Positions 32,486-41,972 are shown, counted from the first letter of the stretch. The stretch: DNA of 64,000 nucleotides from Actinomycetes bacterium (GCA_022839745.1 JALHJB010000010.1:19827-83826); one strand, 5' to 3'. Numbers and translations are program-made. The notes: a model not told the origin generated them from the letters alone.

Positions 32486-33523
32486 CTATGGCGTGCGTGA
32501 GGCCGCTTCCCGCAGCTCTTCCACGGTCTCCCCGGCGGCCCGTGCGCGCTCGCGTGCCATGAAATACCGCTCCACGGCCTCCTCTGTGACAGCCGCATAC
32601 GCATCGGCGATCGGGTCTCTCACAGACGCCGGTAACGCCTTGGCCATCGCGACCACTTCGGCATCGCGCTTGTTGTACGCGTCGAGCTTCTTGTTGGACT
32701 CCTCGATCTTGCCAGCCAACCACAGCTGGTCGATCTCCTTGGACATGCCGATCAGCTGCACCTTGGCGTCGATGTACGCGGTGAACGCGGCATAGTCCAC
32801 CTCCGGGAAGGCCGCGGTGGCGCTGGCGAGTTGCGACCGGGCTATGGCCAGCTGCTGCTCGGCCTTGACCGATGCTTCGCCGGAGGCGCGGACACCCTCT
32901 TTGGTGTGCTTGTTGAACTCCACGGTGGCCTGCGCCGAGTGGCCCTCGGCGGCCTTGAGCGCTTCAAGCGCCGCGTCGGCGAAGGTCGCGGCGGTCGCGG
33001 CTTTGCGGTTGGCATCCAGTATCGCCGGCGCTTCGGCCATCATCTCGGACCGTGCGCTGGCGCTCTCCAGCAGGGCCTCCGCGAGCGGACGGTCGTCGGC
33101 AGGCAGGTCGGGAAGCGCGCTCTCGATCATGCCTATGGCGTCCTCGAGCTGCCGGCCCACCGGCTCGGCGAGCTCGGCGGCATCCGCCGTTTGCGTGGCG
33201 ACATCGGTGCTGATGTCGGTCTGCACGGCCTCATCGACAACGATGAGGTCTTCCTCAGCGACCTCCATCAACCGCGCGGCCGCGTCAACGCTCTCGCGTG
33301 CGGTCCGCACCCGCTCGTTCGCGCTCACCCAACGGAATCCGTACCAGATCAGGGCGGCGAACGCCAAGAGCACACCGAGTGCGATGAGGACCCGTACCGC
33401 GGTCCTCCCGCGCTGCGACTCGGCGTGCCGGCGTGACCGAGTGCCTGAAGGAGTCTCCTCCGGAGACGTATCGGGGCCCTCGCCCATTTCTATGGTTCCG
33501 GAGTGCTCCGGTGTGTCGTTCAT
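32486..33523 (-). CDS. Single-span membrane protein with long coiled-coil-like extracytoplasmic region
   Basis: A 345-residue protein of unknown family. The N-terminal 35 residues are polar, a transmembrane helix lies at about 44-62, then a long Ala/Glu-rich helical region (about 70-345) with regular heptad-like patterns. Function not known. AAGGAGGGG precedes the ATG at 33523. It is convergent with the Crp/Fnr gene and divergent from the 6C RNA. Confidence 0.7.
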   Translation of the reverse strand: MNDTPEHSGTIEMGEGPDTSPEETPSGTRSRRHAESQRGRTAVRVLIALGVLLAFAALIWYGFRWVSANERVRTARESVDAAARLMEVAEEDLIVVDEAVQTDISTDVATQTADAAELAEPVGRQLEDAIGMIESALPDLPADDRPLAEALLESASARSEMMAEAPAILDANRKAATAATFADAALEALKAAEGHSAQATVEFNKHTKEGVRASGEASVKAEQQLAIARSQLASATAAFPEVDYAAFTAYIDAKVQLIGMSKEIDQLWLAGKIEESNKKLDAYNKRDAEVVAMAKALPASVRDPIADAYAAVTEEAVERYFMARERARAAGETVEELREAASRTP

Positions 33524-33667
33524 GTCGCCCCTCCTTTCGCACAGTTGTAACCCGCGACGGGCCACCCGGCAACCTGGAACGACGCTTCAAGCACGGCGCC
33601 TCCCTGTTGCGACCAGCTTCCCTGTCATAAGCAGAAGAGACGTATAGCATTGTGGCACGTCCGTTGC

Positions 33668-33673
33668 TAGAAT
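33668..33673 (+). promoter_or_regulatory. -10 element of the 6C RNA
   Basis: TAGAAT lies seven bases before the inferred 5' end (GGGACTG) of the C-rich RNA. No clear -35 hexamer was seen at the ideal spacing. Confidence 0.5.
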
Positions 33674-33679
33674 CGCGTT

Positions 33680-33776
33680 GGGACTGTGCGACCCGCCTAC
33701 TCCTCCCCCCTCAGGGGCGGGACACGCCGCCCACACAACGAGGCGCGCCTCCCCCCGCGCGCCTCGTTACTTTTTT
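33680..33776 (+). ncRNA. 6C small RNA
   Basis: About 97 bases with two hairpins, each with a run of six Cs in the loop: CCCGCC/GGCGGG closing a loop with CCTCCCCCC (33692-33721), then AACGAGGCGCGC/GCGCGCCTCGTT closing CTCCCCCC (33737-33768), followed by a T-tract. This is the defining architecture of the actinobacterial 6C RNA family, whose C-rich loops can pair with G-rich translation-initiation sites. The ends are inferred from the -10 box and terminator. Confidence 0.88.
33737..33776 (+). terminator. Rho-independent terminator of the 6C RNA
   Basis: Perfect 12-bp stem (AACGAGGCGCGC / GCGCGCCTCGTT), loop CTCCCCCC, then ACTTTTTT. It is also the second 6C hairpin. Confidence 0.9.
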
Positions 33777-33866
33777 GCCTTCGCCCCGCACTCGCCATAG
33801 TCCGCGTGTCCTTACGTCATGGGTCGGTTAGAATCCAGGTGTGACCGCGACACGATAGGAGGCTGT

Positions 33867-34841
33867 GTGTCCGACCCGGTCGAACGTATGGTCAACCTTG
33901 CGCTCTACCTCGCATCGACGCACACGCCGCGGACGGCCGAAGACTGCCGTGCGGCGGGGCTCGGGTATCCCGAGGATCAGGACGACGCGGCGTTCATCCG
34001 TATGTTCGAGCGGGACAAGGACGCGCTGAGAGCTGGCGGCCTGGTGATCGAGGTCGTCGATGCGGGTGAGTCCGACGCCTACCGGGTCGACCCCGATGCC
34101 ACCTACGCCAGGCCGGTGGATCTTACCGATGCCGAGCGATCCGTGCTCCGCGCTGTCGCCACAGCGTTCGTCGATGACCCCGCATTCCCCTTCGGCGATG
34201 AGCTGCTCTCCGCAGTGTCGAAGCTCGGCACCTCGGGTACCGGCGGACCGCTTGCTTCGGCCGACCTTGGGCGCACGGCTCCAGAAGGACAGGGCATACA
34301 CGCTCGCGCGATCGCTGAGGCCGTACAGACGCGCAAGACCGTGACCTTCGAGTACACCAACGCCGCTGACCAGACCCGCGTCCGATCGGTCGACCCCTAC
34401 GGCGTCTTCTTCCGCGACGGTTCGTGGTACCTGGTGGGACGTGACCGTGACGCCGACGCGGTCAGGACGTACGCGATCCCACGGATGCGCGATATCGATG
34501 TGAACCCCTCACGGCCCCGCACGCCTGACTTCGAGCGGCCGGCCGATTTCGACATCCGGAAGGCTGAGCGGCTCCCGTTCCAGTACGGTGGTGAACCGTT
34601 CCCGGCCACAGTGCGGTTCCTTCCCGAGACCGCATGGCGGATCGACCGTCTGGCTCGCGGCCACGGTGATTCGCAGACCCTGCCGGACGGCTCCGCGGTA
34701 TGGACGGTGGAGGCGAACGACGCGCGTCGCCTCGCATCATGGATCGTGGATGAGGGCCCCGGGCTCTACGCTGTGGAACCCGATTCCGTGGTCGAGGAGC
34801 TCGTGGCCGGGCTCAAGCGGGTGGCCGCGTCCCATGAATAG
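33867..34841 (+). CDS. pafB: WYL-domain regulator, PafB-like
   Basis: A 324-residue transcriptional regulator of the PafB type. An N-terminal HTH (ERMVNLALYLASTHTPRTAEDC) is followed by the WYL domain (FRDGSWYLVGRD) and a C-terminal WCX-like extension. PafBC activates DNA-damage response genes in mycobacteria. GTG at 33867 has GGAGG four bases upstream. Its stop overlaps the next gene's start, so the pair is co-translated as PafB-PafC. Confidence 0.85.
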   Translation: MSDPVERMVNLALYLASTHTPRTAEDCRAAGLGYPEDQDDAAFIRMFERDKDALRAGGLVIEVVDAGESDAYRVDPDATYARPVDLTDAERSVLRAVATAFVDDPAFPFGDELLSAVSKLGTSGTGGPLASADLGRTAPEGQGIHARAIAEAVQTRKTVTFEYTNAADQTRVRSVDPYGVFFRDGSWYLVGRDRDADAVRTYAIPRMRDIDVNPSRPRTPDFERPADFDIRKAERLPFQYGGEPFPATVRFLPETAWRIDRLARGHGDSQTLPDGSAVWTVEANDARRLASWIVDEGPGLYAVEPDSVVEELVAGLKRVAASHE

Positions 34842-35775
34842 GCGACCTGACACCGCGACACGGGCCGGCAGACTGCTCGCGCTCATCCCGATGCTCAAGA
34901 AGGGCGAGACGATCGCGCTTTCCGAGCTTGCCGCTGCGGTTGGCTGCGAACCCGCACAGGTGGCTGCCGACCTCTCGACGCTCTCGATGTGCGGCGTCCC
35001 ACCGTTCACGCCCTACGACATGATCGACCTCATGATCGACGGTGATTCGGTGACCGTGTACGCCGAGGCCCCCGGCATCGACCGCCCGCTGCGCCTGACC
35101 CTCGGCGAAGCGCGCGCGCTCGGCGCTGCTCTGGACGCCGCAGGCTACGAAGACACGGCTCCGTTGCGCGAGCGGCTTCGTGAGACGGCATCCAGTACGG
35201 TGTCACTCGACGAGCTGGAGCACACCGTGCGTGCAAGCGCGGGGCCCGGAGGGATGGCTGAGACATACGCCACCCTCGCCGCTGCCGCCGACACGCACGA
35301 GAAGGTGCACATCCACTATTTCACCGGCTCGACTGGAAACGTCTCGGACCGGACCGTGCACCCGTGGGCGCTCGTGAACCGTCTCGGAGTCTGGTACCTG
35401 GTGGCGCTGTGTGAGGCTGTGCACGAGGAGCGCGTGTTCAGGCTGGACCGCATCTTCGATGCGCGCCCCACGGGGGAGTCGTTCGAGCCGCCCTCGCTTG
35501 TGCCCATCGAGGTGACGCCAGACACCGACTCGCTACCGGTGGCCACGGTGCGGTTCGCCGCGGGAGCGCGCCTCCCCGACGGTGAGGCGTGGCCCGGCGC
35601 GACGTTCGAGACCGCATCGGACGGCACCACGCTCGCTGCGGTGCCCTACCAGACAGAATCGTGGATCGCACGGCGTGTGATGGCGTACCTGGGAGACGCC
35701 GAGGTCATCGCACCCCCCGAGCTACGCGCAGCGGTGCGTCAGGCCGCGATCGATGCCCTGAAGCCGATCCAGTAG
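34834..35775 (+). CDS. pafC: WYL-domain regulator, PafC-like
   Basis: A 313-residue paralogue of the preceding gene: N-terminal HTH (TRAGRLLALIPMLKKGETIALSEL split as RAGRLLALIPML), central WYL (LGVWYLVALCE), and a C-terminal WCX-like extension ending ALKPIQ. In mycobacteria PafB and PafC form a heterodimer. ATG at 34834 overlaps the pafB stop by eight bases. Confidence 0.85.
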   Translation: MNRRPDTATRAGRLLALIPMLKKGETIALSELAAAVGCEPAQVAADLSTLSMCGVPPFTPYDMIDLMIDGDSVTVYAEAPGIDRPLRLTLGEARALGAALDAAGYEDTAPLRERLRETASSTVSLDELEHTVRASAGPGGMAETYATLAAAADTHEKVHIHYFTGSTGNVSDRTVHPWALVNRLGVWYLVALCEAVHEERVFRLDRIFDARPTGESFEPPSLVPIEVTPDTDSLPVATVRFAAGARLPDGEAWPGATFETASDGTTLAAVPYQTESWIARRVMAYLGDAEVIAPPELRAAVRQAAIDALKPIQ

Positions 35776-35796
35776 CCGCGCGCGGACACCGTCTCC

Positions 35797-38712
35797 CTAG
35801 GAGACTCCCCTGCCGAACCGCTCACGCACGACGCGGCCAAGCTCCGTCGCCGGCAACCGCTCCACGTCGCGGACGGGCAGTGCATCGAGGAACCGCCGCG
35901 CATACGGCTTGGACCCGCTGAGGCGCGCGTCGGCGAGCACCAGACACCCTTGGTCGGTCGAGGAGCGTATCAAACGCCCGGCCGCCTGCTTGAGCTCGAG
36001 GATCGCCTCCGGCAGGTAGTAGTGCTCCCACCACCCGCTGTCGCGCTCCTTGCGCTCCTCAAGCACCGGGTCGTTGATCGCGCCGAATGGTAGACGAGGC
36101 ACCACCACGCAGCGCAGTGTGTCGCCTTTGGCGTCGAAACCCTCCCAGAACGACTTCGTCGCAAAGAGCGACACGCTCTCGTCAGCGATGAACTCCTCGG
36201 CTACACGCTTGCGCGAGATGCCGCGCTCCTGGATGAGCAAGCGCAGGCCATCGCGTGCCAGGGGCGCCGCGATCCGGTGGTGCAGCTCCTCCATGTCGCG
36301 CCGATTGGTGAAGAGCGTGAGCACGGAACCGCCCATCGCACGATGCACATCGCCGAGGACCGCCGCCAGCGCTTCCAGGTATGCGGCGTACCCGCGGTCT
36401 GTCGACCGGCACGGGTCGGGGAGACCCGTGGGCACGAAGACCGCCATCTGCCGTTCGAAATCGTAGCTGCTGTCGAGGCGAAGCGTGCGGAAGCCCCCGC
36501 CTTCGAGGCGGTCGAGCCCGACGGCCCGCTCGAAGTGCGAGAAGTCGGTGCCTGCCGCGATGGTCGCCGAGGTATAGACCACCGAGTACAAACGCGGGTA
36601 GAAGTGCTCGGCGAGCGCGGAGCCCACGTCGAGCAGCAGCGCGTCGAGCCGTTCCGACGTGTTCTGCCTGCGGCGGTCGACCGTGGCCGCATACACGTAG
36701 CTGTCATCGGTGCCATCCAGCACCGTGACCAGCCCCTCAAGCTGACCCGCCACGCCCGAAAGCCGTCCGCTCAAGTCGGCGCGGTGCTCGGCCAGATCAT
36801 CGGTGCCCGACTCCAGCGCGGTGATCACCGACTTGCCGAGTTCGACCACCCGCTCCAGCTTGCGCGCGAGCGATCGGCCAACCCCTGCGGCGGTGCTCCA
36901 CGTGCCGCTCTCCCGCAGCGGTGCAGTGAGCCGCAGCTCGGCCGTCTCATACGACCCACCGCGTTCGATCCCAAGGTCCTTGATGAAGTCGAAGAACGAG
37001 TCGGCCACCACAGATGCCTCGGCCACCGCGTCGCGCATCTCATCGATGGTTGCTGTCACAGCCAGCCGGTCCTCCACGCCGCCGAGCGCCACCTTCACAC
37101 GTACCGCGTCGAGCAGACCGCCGCGCCCCTTGGTGTGGAGTCCGCCGAGGAGCGCCCGCAGCTCCACGTGGCCCGTGCCCACCGACAGCTGATCGCGCGC
37201 TTCCGCCTCAGCGGCATGCGCCTCGTCGACCACCCAGTGCCTGATCGGCGGCAGGATGCCTCCGTCGGCCATGAGGTCGCGGAACAACAGCGCGTGGTTG
37301 GTCACCACGATGTGTGCCGAGGCCGCCCGCCTCCTGGCCCCGTGGAGATAACACTGGTTGGGATAGTAGCGGCAGCGCTTCTTGGTGCAGTCGGCGAAGG
37401 ATGCTTGCACCTCCTGTCGCAGCCGCGCCGGCCAGTGCAGATTGATGCCATCGCGGTCCCCCCACGTGGTCTGCGCGATCCAGCTCACGAGCATGCCGAG
37501 GGCCGCAGTGGTCTCCTGGTCGGGCGGAGCATCCAGCAGCCGCTGCACCTTCCGCAGACAGAGATAGTGCTCGTAGCCCTTGAGCGCCGTGAACCGCACG
37601 CCGCCACCGAGCGCCTCATCGAGGCGCGGGAGCTCGCGGTGCATGAGTTGGTCCATGAGCGTGTTGGTCTTGGTGGCCACTCCCACGGCGATGCCGTTGG
37701 CCAGCGCGAACCGGATCGCCGGCACGAGGTATGCGACCGACTTTCCCACGCCGGTCCCCGCCTCGATGGCAGCCGATCGGCTCGAGCTGAACGCCTCGAG
37801 CACCGCCTCGGCCATAGCCACCTGCTCGTCACGCGACTCGTAGCTCTCGTACATGCGCTCCACGAGACCGCCCGGCTCGAACTCGGCGAGGACGTCGGCG
37901 GCCTCGGGACGGGTGATCGCGATGTCGCACGCGTCCGCAAGCGGCTCCATGCGTTCGGCGCGCTGCCGGTCGGTCCGCACACGGCGGAGGTCGAAGGCCG
38001 GCGCCCGCACGCCCGCGGCCATGTGGGAGAACAGCCGCGCGGCCCCCCATCCCGGAACCGACATGCCAAGGCGCGCAAGCTCGTGGAGAACCGCGGGCGG
38101 CAGGTCGCCGAGCGCAGTGAGCGCGATCCGCCACACGCTGAACAGCGTGGCGGCATCGTCAGCGGCGCGGTGACCCTGGCCCGCATCGATGCCGAACGCC
38201 CGGGCGAGGTCAGGAAGCCGATGTGACCTGAGACGCGGCAGGGCGATCCTCACGACCTCAAGCGAATCGATCCAGGGGCTTGCGAGCCGTGCGGCGCCCG
38301 ACGCGCTGTGCTCGAGGAATGTGCGATCGAACGCGGCGTTGTGCGCCACGATCGTGCGACCCCCGACCGCACGGGCCAGGTCGGCGCCGACGCGTGCGAT
38401 CGGTGGCGCATCGGCGACCAGGGCATCGTCGATGCCGGTCAGCTGCGTGGTCTCGAACGGGATCGGGCGCATCGGCCGCACAAGCGAGGACCACTGCTCG
38501 ATGATCTCCGGACCGCGGGCGACCACCACCGCAGCCTCGATGATCTCATCGCAGCCAGGATCGAAGCCCGTGGTCTCGAGGTCGAGGAACGCGATCTCCT
38601 CCTCAAAGCCGAAGACCGACTCGGAGGCGCGCTCGGCAAGCGTCGCGTATGCCGCAACGACATCGGGATCGGTACCCGGCTGGAGGAACGGAGTGAGCGG
38701 TTCTCGTGCCAT
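35797..38712 (-). CDS. dinG: DinG-type iron-sulfur helicase fused to a DEDDh exonuclease
   Basis: A 971-residue protein. The N-terminus is a 3'-5' DEDDh exonuclease (FLDLETTGFD, AHNAAFDRTFLE, HRAADDA). Then comes an XPD/DinG helicase: Walker A EAGTGVGKSVAYL, an iron-sulfur insertion (KKRCRYYPNQCYLHG), DEAH box VVDEAH, and C-terminal SFWEGFDAKGD and QAAGRLIRS. This is the Firmicutes/actinobacterial DinG form. It is likely used in DNA repair. It ends convergent with pafC. Confidence 0.93.
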   Translation of the reverse strand: MAREPLTPFLQPGTDPDVVAAYATLAERASESVFGFEEEIAFLDLETTGFDPGCDEIIEAAVVVARGPEIIEQWSSLVRPMRPIPFETTQLTGIDDALVADAPPIARVGADLARAVGGRTIVAHNAAFDRTFLEHSASGAARLASPWIDSLEVVRIALPRLRSHRLPDLARAFGIDAGQGHRAADDAATLFSVWRIALTALGDLPPAVLHELARLGMSVPGWGAARLFSHMAAGVRAPAFDLRRVRTDRQRAERMEPLADACDIAITRPEAADVLAEFEPGGLVERMYESYESRDEQVAMAEAVLEAFSSSRSAAIEAGTGVGKSVAYLVPAIRFALANGIAVGVATKTNTLMDQLMHRELPRLDEALGGGVRFTALKGYEHYLCLRKVQRLLDAPPDQETTAALGMLVSWIAQTTWGDRDGINLHWPARLRQEVQASFADCTKKRCRYYPNQCYLHGARRRAASAHIVVTNHALLFRDLMADGGILPPIRHWVVDEAHAAEAEARDQLSVGTGHVELRALLGGLHTKGRGGLLDAVRVKVALGGVEDRLAVTATIDEMRDAVAEASVVADSFFDFIKDLGIERGGSYETAELRLTAPLRESGTWSTAAGVGRSLARKLERVVELGKSVITALESGTDDLAEHRADLSGRLSGVAGQLEGLVTVLDGTDDSYVYAATVDRRRQNTSERLDALLLDVGSALAEHFYPRLYSVVYTSATIAAGTDFSHFERAVGLDRLEGGGFRTLRLDSSYDFERQMAVFVPTGLPDPCRSTDRGYAAYLEALAAVLGDVHRAMGGSVLTLFTNRRDMEELHHRIAAPLARDGLRLLIQERGISRKRVAEEFIADESVSLFATKSFWEGFDAKGDTLRCVVVPRLPFGAINDPVLEERKERDSGWWEHYYLPEAILELKQAAGRLIRSSTDQGCLVLADARLSGSKPYARRFLDALPVRDVERLPATELGRVVRERFGRGVS

Positions 38713-38812
38713 GACCGGAAGCGTAGCACGCCGCTGTGACCCCGGCGCGACCTGCCCGCCGCGAGCACGGGGCCTCGGCCAGGAGTGCGTCACACGTCTG
38801 CCAGGAACGCAC

Positions 38813-38838
38813 AACGGCGCCCCCGCGGGGGCGCCGTT
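38813..38838 (-). terminator. Palindromic terminator upstream of dinG
   Basis: AACGGCGCCCC-CGC... a perfect stem AACGGCGCCCC / GGGGCGCCGTT lies 28 bases after the stop of the following small membrane protein gene (minus strand). It likely ends that transcript before dinG. Confidence 0.7.
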
Positions 38839-38865
38839 GATCGGTGCGCTTCTGTCACAGGACCG

Positions 38866-39432
38866 CTAGCTGCCCATTCCGGGCAGATCGCGCGCTTTCA
38901 CGAGCCAGCCCTCGCCGTCCTTCACGAACGTCCACAGATACTGGAACGATCCGCCGGGCATGACGGCGGTGGCTGTGACCTGGAACTCCTCGCCCGCCTC
39001 GACGGCCGAGTCGATCGTGTACTCGGTCATGCCGTATGCCTTGAGCTGCTCGCCGAACGCCTCAGCGGTGCCGTAGCTCTGCTGCTTGCTCGTGGGGAGC
39101 GCCGCGTACGCCGTGGCGTAGTCGCCCGCGAGAACAGCGTCGAAGTACATGGTGACGTGCTCCTCGGGCGTTGTGCCCTCGGCCACCTTGGTGGCGGTGG
39201 CGGGGTCGAACGGTGCGGCCTCCGTTGCTCCCGGCATCCCGGCGGGAGGAGTCGCGTTGCCGGTGTCGGTGCTGGCGGTGCCCGTCGAGGCAGGCTGGTC
39301 GGCCGTCGTACCGTTGTTCCCGCTGAGCAGGAAGTACGCGATAACAGCCGCAAGCAGCAGGATGATCGCGACAAGTACGATCGTGACCGTCTTGTTGGTC
39401 GAAGGTGCGGTCGGGGTGGTCTCTTCCATCAT
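38866..39432 (-). CDS. Membrane-anchored protein with DUF4878-like extracytoplasmic domain
   Basis: A 188-residue protein: short cytoplasmic N-terminus, transmembrane helix about 16-36, Thr/Ala/Gly-rich linker, then a C-terminal NTF2-like domain (TPEEHVTMYFDAVLAGDYATAYAAL and WTFVKDGEGWLVKA in pieces) with the pattern of DUF4878-like modules. Function is unknown. It is transcribed alone and ends with a strong terminator. Confidence 0.72.
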   Translation of the reverse strand: MMEETTPTAPSTNKTVTIVLVAIILLLAAVIAYFLLSGNNGTTADQPASTGTASTDTGNATPPAGMPGATEAAPFDPATATKVAEGTTPEEHVTMYFDAVLAGDYATAYAALPTSKQQSYGTAEAFGEQLKAYGMTEYTIDSAVEAGEEFQVTATAVMPGGSFQYLWTFVKDGEGWLVKARDLPGMGS

Positions 39433-39559
39433 CGTCCTTCCACATGCGTGCCAGAGTGGCGTGTGAGCGTTCGGTCAGCATACGCCCTGGGGCGGCTGCG
39501 CACAATCGTGCACGTTGTGTGCCAGAAGCCGGCCGATACCGCTCCCTGAGCAGCTGGCA

Positions 39560-39721
39560 TCATTCCTTTACCGAGCACGCTGCGCTCAGCGTGCATGTGA
39601 TGCACGCGCCGGTACAAGAAAGCACCTTCACGGCGTCACATCTCGGGCAGCGCACGCCCACGGCCGTGTATCCACACCGGGGACACGGGGTCGGCGGCGT
39701 CTGGGCCGTTGACGCGCTCAC
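39560..39721 (-). CDS. 53-residue cysteine-rich protein translationally coupled to feoB
   Basis: A 53-residue soluble protein with eight cysteines in four CxxC or CxxxC pairs (PCPRCG, RCPRCD, SCTGAC, TCTLSAAC), consistent with a zinc-ribbon plus an iron-sulfur or second metal site. GTG at 39721 overlaps the feoB stop by four bases (GTGA), so it is translated with FeoB. It is not the known FeoC or FeoB-associated Cys-rich membrane protein; role in iron delivery or FeoB regulation is inferred from position only. Confidence 0.7.
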   Translation of the reverse strand: MSASTAQTPPTPCPRCGYTAVGVRCPRCDAVKVLSCTGACITCTLSAACSVKE

Positions 39722-41580
39722 GACAGCACCTCTAGCGCACGCGTGAGCAGGCCGCCCACCAGGAAGGCCAGGCCAACGGAGCCAGCGAACAGGCCGAGGA
39801 GATACTTCCAGCCGCGCTCCTTGAGCACCACCATCATGCTCGCGGCACACGGCACGAACAGCGTGATGGTCACCATCGCCACGAGCAGCTGCGGCGCACT
39901 GAGATCCATCGTGAAGAACCCGGCGGCGCCGAAGTCACGTCGCACGAAGCCCATCACGAACGCGGTTGCCGCCTCGGCCGGCAGGTGCAGCCACGACACC
40001 GTGAGCGGGGCGGCCACGCGCTGGATCCAGGCGAGCGCTCCCGTGATGTCGAGCAGGGATATCAGCGCCGTGCCCGCCAGGAAGAACAACGCCACCTCAC
40101 GCATGAAGCCCCGGGCTTTGGTGGTGGTCTTGCGGACGACGTTCTTCAGCCGAGGCACCCGCAGCGGGGGCAGATCGATCAACAGGCTCGTCGACTCACC
40201 GGGCACCACCCGGTTGAGCACCGTGCCGAGCGCCACGAAGATGGCGATCAGCAGCCCGAAGTACGCCGCCGCGTACCCGCCGCCAACACGGGCCATGAGC
40301 GCAGCGATGACCGCGATCTGCGCCGAGCACGGCACCGCGACCGCCATGAGCGCCGTGGCGATGAACCGCTCGCGCTTCGAGCCGAGGATGCGCGTGGTGA
40401 GCGTCCCCATCGTCACGCATCCCAGGCCCAGTATGAGCGGTATGATCGCGCGCCCGTTGAGGCCGAGGGCCGTGAGCCCACGGTCCGCGAGCGCGGCGAT
40501 GCGCGGGAGATAGCCGGAGTCCTCGAGCAGGGCCATCAGCAGGTAGAAGCCCACCACGAGCGGAAGGATCACGCCGAGCAGGTACGTCGGGGTCATCGTC
40601 AGCACGCCGAACTCGCCTGCCAGGAACGTGTACAACGCCGAGCCTTGTTGGAGCACTCCGCCAACCAGGTCGCGCACGAACGGCTCCCAGTACCCGAGCA
40701 TGATCGTCTCTTCGGTGACACCCACAACGCCACCGGCGATCCACTGGCCCAGCACCACGTACGTGACGGCGAGCAGCGCGGCCAGCAGTGGGAAGCCCGT
40801 CAGCGGCTCGAGCATGATGCGTGATATGCGGGCCCCCAGAGAGAGGCCTTCATCGGTGTCGGTGACCACGTGACCCACGACGTCGTCCACACGCGCGCGA
40901 CGGCGAGCGTAGATCTCGTCGCGCCGCGACCCAGGGGCCACCCTGTGCCGCTCGGCGATCGTGGCATCGCCCTCGAGCACGAGCAGCGCGTCCGCCCGGC
41001 ATCCACCGGGAAGCGCTGCCTCGAGCGACTCGTCCTCGATCAGGATGTCCGCATGGCCCGTCCGCGCCTCATCAAGCCGCTCAAGGAGGGCGTCGAGCCC
41101 CGAGCCATCGACCGCCACCATCTCGACCACCGGCACACCAAGGAGGTCCTCGAGCAGGTCCCGATCGACGCCCACGCCCTGCGAGCGCGCTTCGTCCACC
41201 ATGTTGAGCGCGACGATCATCGGCAGCCCGAGGTCCGCGAGTTGGAGCGTGAGGAAGAGGTCCCGCTGCAGGTGCACGGCGTCCACCACGTTCACGATGA
41301 CGTCCGCGGTCAGGATGACATCGCGGGCGACCGCTTCCTCCTCGTTGAACGAGCCCACACCGTACACGCCGGGGGTGTCGAGCACGTCGTAGCCGCCGTG
41401 GCGGCCACGCGTGATCTCAACGGTCGTACCGGGGAAGTTGCTGACCTCGACGTACGTGCCGGTGAGAAGGCCGAACACGACCGACTTCCCCACGTTCGGA
41501 TTACCGGCGAGCACGAGTGAGGGCCGGTCGCCCGCAATCACGGACGCCGGAGCTCCGCTGTGGCACGTACGGCCGCTCAC
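39718..41580 (-). CDS. feoB: Ferrous iron transport protein FeoB
   Basis: A 620-residue Fe(II) transporter. The N-terminal G-domain has G1 AGNPNVGKS, G2 FPGTTVE, G3 DTPGVY and G4 NMVDEA; the C-terminal half has about nine transmembrane helices with the GATE pattern (LPLVVGFYLLMALLEDSGYLPR, CAQ-type motifs VPCSAQIAV and VPCAASMMV). GTG at 41580 is chosen since it overlaps the feoA stop (GTGA). Coupled to feoA upstream and to the cysteine-rich protein downstream. Confidence 0.95.
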   Translation of the reverse strand: MSGRTCHSGAPASVIAGDRPSLVLAGNPNVGKSVVFGLLTGTYVEVSNFPGTTVEITRGRHGGYDVLDTPGVYGVGSFNEEEAVARDVILTADVIVNVVDAVHLQRDLFLTLQLADLGLPMIVALNMVDEARSQGVGVDRDLLEDLLGVPVVEMVAVDGSGLDALLERLDEARTGHADILIEDESLEAALPGGCRADALLVLEGDATIAERHRVAPGSRRDEIYARRRARVDDVVGHVVTDTDEGLSLGARISRIMLEPLTGFPLLAALLAVTYVVLGQWIAGGVVGVTEETIMLGYWEPFVRDLVGGVLQQGSALYTFLAGEFGVLTMTPTYLLGVILPLVVGFYLLMALLEDSGYLPRIAALADRGLTALGLNGRAIIPLILGLGCVTMGTLTTRILGSKRERFIATALMAVAVPCSAQIAVIAALMARVGGGYAAAYFGLLIAIFVALGTVLNRVVPGESTSLLIDLPPLRVPRLKNVVRKTTTKARGFMREVALFFLAGTALISLLDITGALAWIQRVAAPLTVSWLHLPAEAATAFVMGFVRRDFGAAGFFTMDLSAPQLLVAMVTITLFVPCAASMMVVLKERGWKYLLGLFAGSVGLAFLVGGLLTRALEVLS

Positions 41581-41945
41581 GCCTGACCTGCCGCGCGGAC
41601 CCCGGGGGCGCTCACCTCGATACGGCACGCGAGCCCACGCCCGACCGCGATCTCCTGACGGCCGGCGCGCAGCACCACGGGGCCGCCGGGGAGCTTGGTC
41701 ACGCAGCTCACCAGGGCTCCATTCCCGATCCCGAACCGGAGCGCCTGTGCGCGCGCGCAGTCGTCGGCTATCGCGCCGATCACGCACTGCTCACCGGGCT
41801 GCAGGGCGAGCAGCGTGCCGCTTGCCCCCGCGTCGCGACCCCTGGCGAACCACCCGCCGCGGCGTGCGGCCGCCCCTGGGCCGTGCCCGTGGCGGTGCCC
41901 ACGGCCCTGTCCGCGGAGCTGACCCTGATGCGTGTGTCCAGACAT
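41577..41945 (-). CDS. feoA: FeoA-domain protein with His/Gly-rich N-terminus
   Basis: A 122-residue protein. Residues 45-118 are a FeoA SH3-like domain (LLALQPGEQCVIGAIADDCARAQALRFGIGNG in parts, GGPVVLRAGRQEIAVGRGLACRIEV). The first 40 residues are Gly/His/Arg-rich (HTHQGQLRGQGRGHRHGHG), a possible metal-binding tail. FeoA supports FeoB. A DtxR-like palindrome sits about 28 bases upstream. Confidence 0.9.
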   Translation of the reverse strand: MSGHTHQGQLRGQGRGHRHGHGPGAAARRGGWFARGRDAGASGTLLALQPGEQCVIGAIADDCARAQALRFGIGNGALVSCVTKLPGGPVVLRAGRQEIAVGRGLACRIEVSAPGVRAAGQA

Positions 41946-41972
41946 TTCCTCACCACCGGTATCGTGTTGTAG

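Noticed and set aside
35791..35805. GTCTCC-CTA-GGAGAC hairpin between pafC and dinG as a terminator
   Set aside because: The stem is only 6 bp, overlaps the dinG end, and no T-tract follows.
36277..38226. A 649-codon open frame on the + strand opposite dinG
   Set aside because: Antisense to all the helicase and exonuclease motifs of dinG; composition is that of an antisense shadow.
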